DNA of 64,000 nucleotides from CAXMQZ01 sp963719055 (GTDB lineage Bacteria; Acidobacteriota; Thermoanaerobaculia; Multivoradales; JAHEKO01): NCBI GenBank assembly GCA_963719055.1, contig CAVRAU010000013.1, positions 1 to 64,000 of the forward strand, given 5' to 3'. The position numbers and the translations under genes were made by a program. The first letter of the stretch is position 1; each line of letters begins with the position of its first letter. Of the stretch, positions 28,281 to 37,534 are shown in pieces. Under the pieces are notes generated by a model. That model saw only the letters and a program-made list of their open reading frames with translations. It was not told the DNA's origin and ran no database searches.

Positions 28281-29199
28281 AGGCCAGGCTCTTCGGTCTC
28301 TTCGCTGCGCACCGTCAAGACCGGGCAGTCGGCTCGCTGCACCACCCGCTCTGCGGTGCTTCCCAACACGAGATGGGCCAGGCCCGTGCGGCCATGGGTT
28401 CCCATGGCGATGAGGTCGGCACCGGCAGCTTCGGCCTCTCCCAGGATGACTTCCGGAGGAAAGCCCTCTCTGGCAAGAGTCTCCACTTGGAAGCCCTGCT
28501 GCTTGATCTCGTCAGCCAGGGTTGTCAGGCGTTCCTCGGCGGCACCCTGCACGTCTCGGAAGTAGTCGAGGGAGGTGGGGATCGTGCCGTATGCCGTGTA
28601 CTCGTAGGGCAGATGGTAGACGTGTAAGAGAACGACTCTGGTACTGCTTTGCCTGCCCAGCAGGTTCAGTGCTGCAAAGTAGGCTGTCTCTGCGTCCTTG
28701 GAGAAATCCGTGGGAACCAAGATGGTGTCGAGGGGGCGGTGCTTGTCGGCGTCCCCTGGGTGTACGGTGAGCACAGGACACTGGGCGTGCTGCACAACTC
28801 GCTCGGCGGTGCTTCCCAGAAGCAGATGACGCAGACCGGAAAGGCCACGAGTACCGATGACGACCAGGTCGGCGTCCTGTTGACTGGCGGTTTCCAGGAT
28901 CACCTGGGAAGGGACTCCCAGCTTGAGTTCTGCGGAGACCTCGACGCCCTTCTCACGCACCTGGTGGTGATCTCATTGAGCCGTCCAGAGGCGGCTTCCT
29001 GCAGGGCTTCGGTGAAATCAGGTGGCGAAGGGACAAAGTCTGTGGCGCGACTGGGAACCAACAAGGCGTGAACGAGATCGATGCTCGCATCATGGGCCAG
29101 CGCCAACTCGATCGCCCAATCCACACCGGCCCTGGCGGTGCTGGAAAAATCCGTTGCCGCGAGAATTCTCTGGAGCTTTCTTTTCGGGATCATCGTCAC
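28277..29199 (-). CDS. Universal stress protein, two tandem UspA domains (one frameshift)
   Basis: Two UspA domains lie in tandem over about 306 residues. Domain 1 begins LQRILAATDFSSTARAG and ends with GTRGLSGLRHLLLGSTAERVV. Domain 2 begins DTILVPTDFSKDAETAY and ends with GTHGRTGLAHLVLGSTAERVV. Both carry the G-x2-G-x9-G-S ATP-binding signature, so ATP binding is likely. A one-base shift near nt 28970 splits domain 1. The protein is cytoplasmic. Its stop lies in the end of the convergent short frame at 28280. Confidence 0.85.
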
Positions 29200-29276
29200 G
29201 GAACTGTTCCCCTTTCTCGGCCGTCCTACCTCTGAGTACCAGTATAAACGGAAGGTCGTCGGGTCGCTCAGGTGGA

Positions 29277-29306
29277 TTGACGGGCCAAGGCGGTTGCTGC
29301 TAGCCT
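29277..29306 (+). promoter_or_regulatory. Promoter of tRNA-Gln
   Basis: TTGACG at 29277-29282 and TAGCCT at 29301-29306 are 18 bases apart, with the tRNA-Gln gene starting 11 bases later. The -10 box is weak, but the layout copies that of the tRNA-Ser promoter. Confidence 0.45.
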
Positions 29307-29317
29307 CTGCCGTCCGT

Positions 29318-29391
29318 TGGGAGGTCGTTCAATGGTAGGACACGCGGCTCTGGACCGTGGAATCGGGGTTCGAATCCCTGCCTCCCAGCCA
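29318..29391 (+). tRNA. tRNA-Gln (anticodon CTG)
   Basis: The acceptor stem TGGGAGG pairs with CCTCCCA, and CCA is encoded at 29389-29391. The anticodon arm CGCGG-CTCTGGA-CCGTG carries anticodon CTG, decoding CAG. The D-loop and the T arm (GGTTCGAATCC) are normal. The first base pair is a weak T-A, as in tRNA-Gln of many bacteria. The cognate synthetase glnS is in the same window. Confidence 0.95.
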
Positions 29392-29505
29392 GTTGTTCCC
29401 CCTACCCAGCCAGCAGTGAAGCCTTGACACCGCGAAGAGAGAAGGCGAGGGATTCGAGCCCCTCGCGTGGGCGTGACGTCCCTGTGTTAGATTTCTGACC
29501 TCGTC

Positions 29506-31036
29506 ATGTTGCCCAAGAAAGCCACGCGCGAAGAGGTCCTGGAACAGCTCGAGGAGAAGGGTGGGTTGCGGCCGGGGGTCGTCGACGAAGTGCACCGAGC
29601 CACCGGCGTGCCGGCAGCCGACGTCTATGGCGTGGCGACCTTCTACCATCTTCTGGCGGATCCGGAGGCCGGAATCAGGGTCTGCCAGGGTCTGTCCTGC
29701 AAGCTGGCCGGCTGTGACACGCTGATGGCGGAGTTGCGGGAGCAGAACCGGAAAGCCACATTCTCCTCGTGTCTGGGGCGCTGTGATCTCGCTCCGGCCT
29801 CATGGGACCCCGAGGCAGATCCGGCGACGCCACATCCCGCGTTCACACCTTCCAGCCCCGACCTGGCCCTCGATCTTCTGGCCCCCGATTTCGATGCCTA
29901 CGAGGGGCTCGAAACAGCTCGCGAGAGGGGATCCGATTGGGTGGTGGACGAGTTGGCGGCAGCGGAGCTCACCGGCCGCGGTGGCGCCGGCTTCCCGGCC
30001 CATGTCAAGTGGCGGGCCATCCGTCAACAAGCGGAAACCGAACGCTACATCGTGCTCAATGCCGACGAGGGTGAGCCCGGGACCTTCAAGGATCGCGAGG
30101 TGATCCTGCGTCGTCCCCATCTGGTGGTCGAGGGGTTGGCCATCGCTGCGCACTGCCTCGAGGCCCAGGATATCTACGCCTACGTGCGAGGCGAGTTCGG
30201 TCAGGTGAAGGCCGCTTTGCGAGACGCCCTCGAAGCAGTCTCGTGGACGGGGTCTGATCGATCCAGCCGTACGCTGGCACTTCGTCGATGGGCACGGTGC
30301 CTACATCTGCGGTGAGGAGACGGCCCTGCTGGAAGCTCTGGAGGGCAAGCGAGGCATGCCGCGAATGAAACCGCCCTATCCGGTGGAGAAGGGCTTTCGG
30401 GACAAGCCGACGCTGATCCAGAATGTGGAATCGATCGCCTGCCTGCCGTCCATCCTGAGGCGGGGCGGGGAGTGGTTCAAGAATCTGGGAGCCACCGAAG
30501 CGGGTACCAAGCTCTACTGTCTTTCAGGTCATGTCGGGCGTCCGGGCGTCTACGAAGCTCCCATGGGGACCACCATGCGACAGCTGCTCGACATGGCGGG
30601 CGGCGTCGTCGGCACTCTCAAGGCCTTCTCTCCGGGCGGTGCTTCGAGCGGCTTCCTGCCGGCCGACAAGGTCGATCTGCCGATGGACTTCAAGTCCCTG
30701 CGGGAGGCGGGCAGCATGTTGGGCTCGGCAGGCGTCGTGGTGCTGAACGACACCGTGGATATGGTGGAGGCGGCCTTGACCCAGATGGTCTTCTTCGAGG
30801 ACGAATCGTGTGGCCAGTGCTCACCCTGTCGCATCGGCACCCAGATCCTCAGACAGGCCCTGGAGCGCCACCGAGCAGGCGACCAGGGAGCTTTGTCGTA
30901 CGTACAAGACGTTACCTGGGGCATGCGAGAAGCCAGTATCTGTGGCCTGGGTCAGGCGGCGTCGATGCCGCTGGACAGCGCCATGAAGTACTTTCCCGAG
31001 GAATTCGGTCTCGACGGGGCGCAAGCGGATGAGTGA
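29506..31036 (+). CDS. NAD-linked formate dehydrogenase, NuoE-NuoF fused subunit (one frameshift)
   Basis: This is the diaphorase subunit that passes electrons from formate oxidation to NAD. The first 110 residues are NuoE-like with a 2Fe-2S pattern (CQGLSCKLAGC, then SSCLGRCDLAP). The rest is NuoF-like: GRGGAGFPAHVKW for FMN, NADEGEPGTFKDR for NADH, and ESCGQCSPCRIGT for a 4Fe-4S cluster. A one-base shift near nt 30240 separates the halves. Total length is about 510 residues. The stop overlaps the fdhA start by 8 bp, so the two subunits are coupled. The closest known layout is the FdsB/HoxF class of soluble formate dehydrogenases. Confidence 0.88.
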
Positions 31037-33798
31037 GAGCAAGTTCGTCGTCATCGATGGCAACGAGGTACCCTTCCAGAACGGGGAGACCATCCTCGAC
31101 GCGGCCCGGAAAGCAGACGTCGAGATCCCCACGCTCTGTCACGACGACCGGTTGACACCTGCAGGCGCCTGCCGTATCTGTCTGGTCGAGGTCGACGGCG
31201 TCAATCTGATGCAGCCGGCCTGTCATACCCAGGTGGCTCCTGGCATGGTGGTTCGGACGCAGACTCCGCGGGTGGATCGCAATCGACAGTTCATCCTCTC
31301 CTTGCACCTGGCGGATACGGTGCAGGACCGAGAAGCCGCGGAAGACAACAATCCCTCCAGGTTGTTCGAGCTGGCCGATACCTACGGCACCGCTGGCGAA
31401 TGGGACCCCGTGCCGAGTCCCAGCGCGAGAGCCGTCCCCACGACACCAACCCGTTTATCGAGTTTCGGGCGGATCGCTGTATCGCCTGCTCGCTGTGCAC
31501 TCGCTACTGCGACGAGGTCGAGGCGGTCAGCGCCATCACCCTGGCGCACCGGGGCGCTCGCACGACGATCTCCACCGCCGATCTGCAGTCGCTGACCGAC
31601 ACGACCTGCGAGCTCTGCGGCGGGTGTGTGGACGTCTGTCCGACGGGTGCCATGACCGAGAAGCAGGCGCTGATCTACGGCAAGCCGGAGAGCGATCTCG
31701 AGAAGGTGCGGACGACCTGCAACTTCTGTGGCGTCGGTTGCCAGATCGATCTCAATGTCGACCGGGAAGCCGACCACGTGGTCAAGGTCACCAGCCCGCC
31801 ACCAGGAACCACCGTCAACGACGGCAATCTGTGCGTCAAGGGTCGCTTCGCCAATGACTTCATCCATCACGAGGATCGACTGACGGAGCCACTGGTGCGG
31901 GATGAGGACGGGAACTTGCGGCCGGCTACCTGGGAGGAAGCCCTGGATCGGGTTGCCAAGGGCTCTGACGGCGTGTTCGCGAGAGCCACGGTAACGACTC
32001 GCTCGCCTTTATCAGCTCGAGTCGGTGTACCGGTGAAGAGAACTACCTGATGCAGAAGATGGCGCGGGCGGCGTTTCAGACGCACAATGTCCATCAATGC
32101 GCCGCTACGTGACACGCTCCCACGGTCGCCGGTCTGGTGACCACGTTCGGAGCCGGGGCCATGACCAACTCGATCCCTGAGATTCGAGACGCCGATTTTC
32201 TCTACGTCACGGGATCCAACACCACCGAAGCCCACCCGATCATCGCCATGGAGATGAAGCAGGCGGTCCGCCGGGGCGCCAAGCTGGCGGTGGCCGATCC
32301 GCGGGCGATCTGGCTGACCGAGATCGCCGACTGGCATCTGCAGCTCAATCCCGGGTACCGATGTCTGGCTGCTGAATGCCATCGCTCACGTGATCGTGAC
32401 CGAGGGCCTGGAGGACAAGGAGTTCATCGCCGACAACACCGAGAACTGGGAAGCGGTGCGGGAAACCGTTCTGCGGTATTCACCAGAGGAGGCGGAGAAG
32501 GTCACCGGCGTTCCGGCCGAGTTGATCCGGGAAGTGGCACGAGCCTATGCCACGACCAAGAAGGCCGGTGTCTACTACACGCTGGGAATCACCGAGCACA
32601 CCTGTGGCACCGACAACGTCTACGCCCTCTCCAATCTGGTCATGATGACCGGTCATCTGGGGAAGCGCTCGGCCGGGATGAACCCGCTGCGGGGCCAGAA
32701 CAACGTGCAAGGAGCCAACGATTCCGGCGCCACGCCGGTCTTCTATCCCGGCTATCAGAAGGCCGACGATCCGGACGTTCGAGCCAAGTTCGCCGACGCC
32801 TGGGGAGTGGCGCAGAGCGAGACCGAGGGTCTCAATCTCAACGTCATGATGAAGGCCATGGCCGATGGTCGGATTCGCGGTCTCTATCTCATGGGCGAGG
32901 ACATCGTCATCTCCGAGCCCAATGTCTGCCGGGTCGAGGAGGCCATGAACGAGCTCGACTTCGTGGTGGTCCAGGACATCTTCTTCAACGAGAGCTGTCG
33001 GTACGCTCGACGTGGTGCTGCCCGCGGCTTGCTTTGCCGAGAAGGACGGCGTGTTCACCAATTCGGATCGGCGTGTCCAGAGAGTGCGCAAGGCCGTGGA
33101 GCCGCCGGGCCAGGCCCGAGCCGATTGGCAGATCCTCCTGGAGGTGATGAAACGAGTCGGTTACGAGCAGCCCGACTACTCGGGTCCCGGCGAGATCTAC
33201 GCCGAGATGGCCTCGCTGTCGCCCAAGTTCGCCGGCATCTCGTACGAGCGCATCGGAACGAGAGGGTGGCCTGCAGTGGCCGGTGACCAGTGCCGAGGCA
33301 CCGAGTACCGAGTACTTGCACAAGGGCGGGGTCCTGAGGGGCAAGGGCCTTTTTCAACCGGTGGACTATCAGCCCACCGTTCGAGCTGGCGGATCCGGAG
33401 TATCCGTTGGTGCTGTCGACCGGCCGCACGCTCTATCACTACAACGCCGCGACCCAGACTCGTCGCAACGAGGGTTTGCAGCGCCAAGCAGCCAGAGGCC
33501 TTTGTCGAGGTCCACCCTCGTGATGCGCGCAAGCTGGCGTATCGAGGACGGCCAACTGGTGGAGGTGGTCAGCCGTCGGGGTCGGGTCCGGTGCCGGGCC
33601 ATGATCAGCCGGCAGGTGCGCCGGGGCGTGATCTGGATGCCCTTCCACTTTCCCGAGAGCCGGACGAACTACCTGACCACCGATGCTGGCGACAAGGTCA
33701 CCGGCACGGGCGAATACAAGGTCTGCGCAGCGCGCATCGAGCCGGTCTCCGACAGCCAACCACAGAAGGTCTTTCCCGGAGCCTACGCTTCAGTCTGA
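31029..33798 (+). CDS. fdhA: Formate dehydrogenase catalytic subunit with selenocysteine TGA (frameshifted)
   Basis: This molybdenum or tungsten enzyme oxidises formate to CO2. The N-terminus has a 2Fe-2S ferredoxin domain (CHDDRLTPAGACRICLVEV). Then come two 4Fe-4S motifs (CIACSLCTRYC and CELCGGCVDVCP) and the pterin-domain cluster CNFCGVGC. At 32110-32112 an in-frame TGA lies in NVHQCAAT-TGA-HAPTVAGL, where fdhF-type enzymes have selenocysteine. The His-Cys3 cluster motif usual after the 2Fe-2S domain is absent (HLADTVQDREAAEDNN). Single-base shifts lie near nt 31400, 31980, 32357, 33008, 33265, 33385 and 33480-33540, several in G or C runs. Length is about 920 residues. It ends about 275 bp before an Rrf2 gene. 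Confidence 0.87.
32110..32142 (+). promoter_or_regulatory. fdhA selenocysteine TGA with SECIS element
   Basis: TGA 32110-32112 is followed by a 7-bp stem (GGTCGCC at 32124-32130 with GGTGACC at 32136-32142, one G-T pair) and loop GGTCT. The loop begins 18 bases after the TGA. Stem position and the GGUCU loop match the E. coli fdhF SECIS. This is strong support for selenocysteine insertion in this organism. Confidence 0.85.
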
Positions 33799-33847
33799 GC
33801 TCGGAGTCCGTTTTCGAGCTGTTTGCCTGCCCCTCCCGGTATGGTGT

Positions 33848-33945
33848 AGATTTGTTTCGGAATTTTGGATCTTGTTATCCGATATTTTGAATCAAGAGAG
33901 CTCTGAGGCGGCAGAGAAGCAGTCAATTATTGAGTTTTCTGTGAC
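33848..33945 (+). promoter_or_regulatory. AT-rich promoter/operator region upstream of the Rrf2 gene
   Basis: The 275-bp gap between fdhA and the Rrf2 gene contains a stretch much richer in A/T than its surroundings. It has an imperfect direct repeat, AATTTTGGATC (33861-33871) and ATATTTTGAATC (33882-33893). This would fit a promoter with binding sites for the Rrf2 protein encoded just downstream. That assignment is inference. Confidence 0.4.
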
Positions 33946-34073
33946 ATCGGAGCCTGGCCTCGGTCTTGCAAGCTGAGGAGATGAGTCGAGAGACAGGCGT
34001 GCCATTGTCGGGGGAAGACAGGGGACTTCGCTGTCGCAGACTCGACGGAGAAGTTCTCAGAGGAGCTGTTCCG

Positions 34074-34535
34074 ATGATTCACAGCGTTGCCACCAAGTAC
34101 GCGATTCGGGCTGTTTGCCACATCGCGCATCTACAGCCGGGAGCAAGGGCTCAGGTCAAGGAGATCTCCGAGGCCCTCGATATTCCACCGGCGTTTCTGT
34201 CCAAAATCCTGCAGGACCTGGCCAGGAAAGGCATCCTCGTTTCTGCGAAGGGTCCCGGGGGAGGCTTCCAGCTCAATTGTTCGCCTTCGGAGACCAGTCT
34301 TTACACACTCGTGCAAGCTGTAGAGGGTCCGATGGTCGAAGGGGACTGCATTCTCGGTCTGAGTCTCTGTGCCGATGACACCAAGTGCCCGATCCACGAT
34401 ACCTGGAAGGACATCCAGGAGGCCTTCCGCGGGCGGATGCAATCGACATCGATCATGGATGTGGTGGAGGCGGACAGAAGGAAGCGGGATGCTCTGATGC
34501 AGGGACCTTTTGTGGCCCTGGGCAGAGGCCTGTAG
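34074..34535 (+). CDS. Rrf2-family Fe-S transcription regulator
   Basis: The start at ATG 34074 follows an agagga ribosome site, giving 153 residues. The N-terminal winged helix (YAIRAVCHIA, ISEALDIPPAFLSKILQDLARKGIL) is typical of Rrf2. Cys92, Cys99 and Cys105 in CILGLSLCADDTKCP match the three-cysteine cluster site of NsrR and IscR. It probably senses nitric oxide, oxygen or Fe-S status. It lies 23 bp before the exported-protein operon and 275 bp after fdhA, so either may be its target. Confidence 0.87.
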   Translation: MIHSVATKYAIRAVCHIAHLQPGARAQVKEISEALDIPPAFLSKILQDLARKGILVSAKGPGGGFQLNCSPSETSLYTLVQAVEGPMVEGDCILGLSLCADDTKCPIHDTWKDIQEAFRGRMQSTSIMDVVEADRRKRDALMQGPFVALGRGL

Positions 34536-34558
34536 AGATTTTCCCCGAAAACGGATAA

Positions 34559-35891
34559 ATGGAACCGATTCTCTTGAAAGGGCTGAGGGTCACTGTCGCG
34601 TGCATGGCGGCCATCTCTATTGGATCCACGTTGCTCTCGGCCGACAAGGCGCTGATCGCAACGGTGGCGGAGGGGCAGCCCACCGACTCTTCGTGGACCT
34701 GTTCTGCTGCAGGAGCCGCATTGTGGTGGAGCGGGACCGGAGCAGTCGGTGGCTGACGACTTCGTCGCCGCGTGCGATCCGGCTTTCGATTTCGCGGGCC
34801 GCACGCTGTACTTCTCGGGTCGTCGGACGGGTACCAAGGGGTTTCGTATCTGGGCTGTCGACTGGCCACGAACGAGATTTCGGCGGTGACTCCCGAGGGG
34901 CTCGAGGCTCGGCTCCCCTTCGCTCTGCCGAATGGCTCCATCGCCTTTGTCAGCGACGGCGATCTCTATCGCCAGGATGGGGAGTCGGCGCGGGTCGAAC
35001 AACTCACGTTTACCCGGGGTCACCTGCAATCGGCCGAGCTGCTGCCGGACGGACGGATCTTGTATCTCGACCGCTCGACGCCGAGCGGGCGCCTTTTCAC
35101 GATGCTTCCCGACGGCACCTGGTTCACACTCTGGCCGGGGCTGGGCGACGTTTCCGTGCGAGATTTCACGATCCTCGACAGAGGATCGTCTTCTGGTCCT
35201 CGGCGCGGCCGAAGATCTCTGGTTGGTGTCGATCGCTGATCCTTTTGCGACCCGAGAAACGGTCTCGGTCGATCTCGGGGGTGCAATCCAGGGCCTCTAC
35301 CGAGGTGACGAGAGTGGAGCCTTTCTGGTGGCCGAGATGGGCGGCAAGTCGGAGGGCCTCTCGACCCGCGTCGCTGCCCTGCGATTCGAGCCCGAGCCAC
35401 GGCTTTCGGACCTCGCGCTCTTCGATGACAAGACCGTGATCGCAGTCGAAGCCGCAAGCCCCGCCCTCAGATCCGACCTCTTGCCGAGCATCGTGAAACC
35501 TGAGATCGAGACCGGCTATCTCTTTGTCATCGATGTGGCCCGGACCGACGACCCAGAGTTGGTGGGGTTGAACCGAGAAGAGATAGCCGAGCTGAGGATC
35601 TACCGATTGGAAGAGGGCGGCTCGAAGACGGCTTTGTTTGCTGTCGAACCGGCCAGTGATGGCTCTGTGTATGTCGAGGCACCGGCCGATACTCCCTTGA
35701 CGCTGGAGATGGTCGATCGACAAGGGGCTGTGCTCGCCAGCACCCGGACCCCGATCTGGATTCGACCCAATGAACGTCGAGGATGTATCGGTTGTCACGT
35801 GAGTCCCGCCTATGCGCCTCCCAACATCCGGCCCGAGGCTCTCGTCCAGGAGCCGCACCGTCTGGAGTCGGACGGGGAGGTGTCGCCATGA
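34559..35891 (+). CDS. Exported TolB/HzsA-like propeller protein with c-type haem site (frameshifted)
   Basis: The N-terminus (GLRVTVACMAAISIGSTLLSA) is a signal peptide. Joining three frames (shifts near nt 34740, 34860 and 35185) gives a six-blade propeller of the TolB/PD40 kind (DPAFDFAGRTLYFSGRR and LPDGRILYLDRSTPSG). The C-terminal part resembles the middle domain of hydrazine-synthase-alpha-like proteins and carries one haem-binding CIGCH near nt 35788. It is therefore a periplasmic redox protein, but nothing here points to hydrazine chemistry. Its stop overlaps the next start (ATGA). Confidence 0.68.
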
Positions 35892-37534
35892 GAGCACTCA
35901 TGCCGAGAGCGCAGACCCTGGCGCTGGTGATCCTGTCAGGAGTTGCCATCCCGATGATGGCGGCGAATACCGATCAGTTCATCGACGTTCTCGATGGCTC
36001 GGGTGTGGATTTTGTCCACAGCTTTGGCGATTCCGAGATGAGCAACCTTGTCGAGTCGAGCGGTTTTGGAATCTGCATCTTCGATTTTGATGGCGACGAG
36101 CTGCTGGATCTCTACTTTGTCAACGGCGCGACGCTGCAAGGGGTAAGCGATGCTGAGGCCCTCGGTCAGGCCGCCGAGCTCCACAACCGTTTGTATCGCA
36201 ACCTGGGGCAGTGGAGGTTCGAGGACGTGACCGACTCTGCCGGGGTTGGAGATCCGAGCTTCGGCATGGGTTGTGTGGCCGGTGATCTGGACAATGACGG
36301 CGACAAAGATCTGATGGTCACCAACTTCGGGCCGGATCGCTGGTATCGAAACGAAGGGCGGCAGGACAGTGGGGCGGTGACATTCAGTGAGCAGACCCCA
36401 GTCGCTGTGGCGGCGGATTCGACCTGGAGCCTAGGGGTCACCCTGGCCGATTTCGACCGGGATGGTCTGCTCGATGTCTATACCGGCAAGTACGTGCAGT
36501 ACGACCCCGACTACAAGGCCTTCTACGTCGCGAATCGATTCCCCGGCCCCCTTGCCTATCCCGGTGAGCAGGACCGTTTGTATCGCAACGAGGGCGATTG
36601 GCAATTCGCGGAGGTCACCGAGTCGGCCGGCATGTCCAACCCGGAAGGCCGCGCCATGGGTGTCGGGGCTTTCGACTACGACAGCGACGGGTGGATCGAC
36701 CTCGTCGTGGCCAACGATGCGATGGCCAACTACTTCTATCGCAACCAGGGAGACGGGCGGTTCGAGGAATTGGCTCTGGTCTCGGGTCTGGCTTTTGGCG
36801 AAAACGGCGATGCCACCGCGGCCATGGGTATCGACTTCGCGGATTTCGACCGCGACGGACGGCTCGATCTGATCGTGCCGGATATGACCTACTTCGCGTT
36901 GTACCAGGCACAGACCGATGGCTTGTTCAGAGATGTGTCCCGCATCAAGGGGTTGGCCTCTGTCGCCGCTCAGTACGTCGGCTGGAGCGGTCATTTTCTG
37001 GACTTCGACAATGACGGTTTCGTCGATCTCTTCATCACCACGGGCGATCTGCATGATTGGGAGCCGATGGGAGATCTGATTCTCAAGGGAGCCGCGGACG
37101 GCCGGTTCGAGGATGTCGCCAGGGAGGCGGGTGCGTACTTCTTGGGCGAGACCATGGGCCGCGGTGCGGCGGTCGGCGATCTCGACAATGACGGCGATCT
37201 GGATGTCGTGTTGAACAGACTGGGCGATCGCCCGGTGCTGCTACGGAACCAATCGGCCGCTGAGCACCATTGGATCAGCTTGCAGCTTGTCGGGCAGTCG
37301 AGCAACCGGGATGCCGTCGGGGCCCGGGTAGCTCTCACCAGCGGCCAGGGAAACCAGGTCGCGATCGTCAAGGCCAGCTCGGGGTACCTGGGGTCGAGCG
37401 ACCCCCGGGTCCACTTTGGCCTCGGCACCGATGCGCGCATCGACCGGGTTGAAATCCAATGGCCGAACGGCAGCGAGCAGATCCTCGAGGATTTGCAGGT
37501 CGACGAGTTCCGAGTCGTGGAGGAGCCGCGATGA
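35888..37534 (+). CDS. Exported FG-GAP/ASPIC-UnbV repeat protein
   Basis: The start at ATG 35888 opens a signal peptide (about residues 1-25), giving 548 residues. Repeats with Ca-binding Asp loops recur: FDFDGDELLDLYFVNG, GDLDNDGDKDLMVTNFG, ADFDRDGLLDVYTG, LDFDNDGFVDLFI and GDLDNDGDLDVVLN. These are FG-GAP/VCBS blades of a seven-blade propeller. The C-terminal 90 residues match ASPIC/UnbV (VGARVALTSGQGNQ, VHFGLGTDARIDRVEIQWPNGS). It sits between two haem proteins with ATGA overlaps on both sides, so it probably works with them outside the cell. Confidence 0.88.
   Translation: MRALMPRAQTLALVILSGVAIPMMAANTDQFIDVLDGSGVDFVHSFGDSEMSNLVESSGFGICIFDFDGDELLDLYFVNGATLQGVSDAEALGQAAELHNRLYRNLGQWRFEDVTDSAGVGDPSFGMGCVAGDLDNDGDKDLMVTNFGPDRWYRNEGRQDSGAVTFSEQTPVAVAADSTWSLGVTLADFDRDGLLDVYTGKYVQYDPDYKAFYVANRFPGPLAYPGEQDRLYRNEGDWQFAEVTESAGMSNPEGRAMGVGAFDYDSDGWIDLVVANDAMANYFYRNQGDGRFEELALVSGLAFGENGDATAAMGIDFADFDRDGRLDLIVPDMTYFALYQAQTDGLFRDVSRIKGLASVAAQYVGWSGHFLDFDNDGFVDLFITTGDLHDWEPMGDLILKGAADGRFEDVAREAGAYFLGETMGRGAAVGDLDNDGDLDVVLNRLGDRPVLLRNQSAAEHHWISLQLVGQSSNRDAVGARVALTSGQGNQVAIVKASSGYLGSSDPRVHFGLGTDARIDRVEIQWPNGSEQILEDLQVDEFRVVEEPR

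Noticed and set aside
31029..33798. Several separate small genes in the fdhA region
   Set aside because: All pieces line up in order as one formate dehydrogenase; the breaks are one-base shifts and one selenocysteine TGA.
34559..35891. Hydrazine synthase subunit
   Set aside because: Only the propeller and a single CIGCH are shared; partner subunits and the catalytic haem set are absent, so the similarity is to the domain family only.
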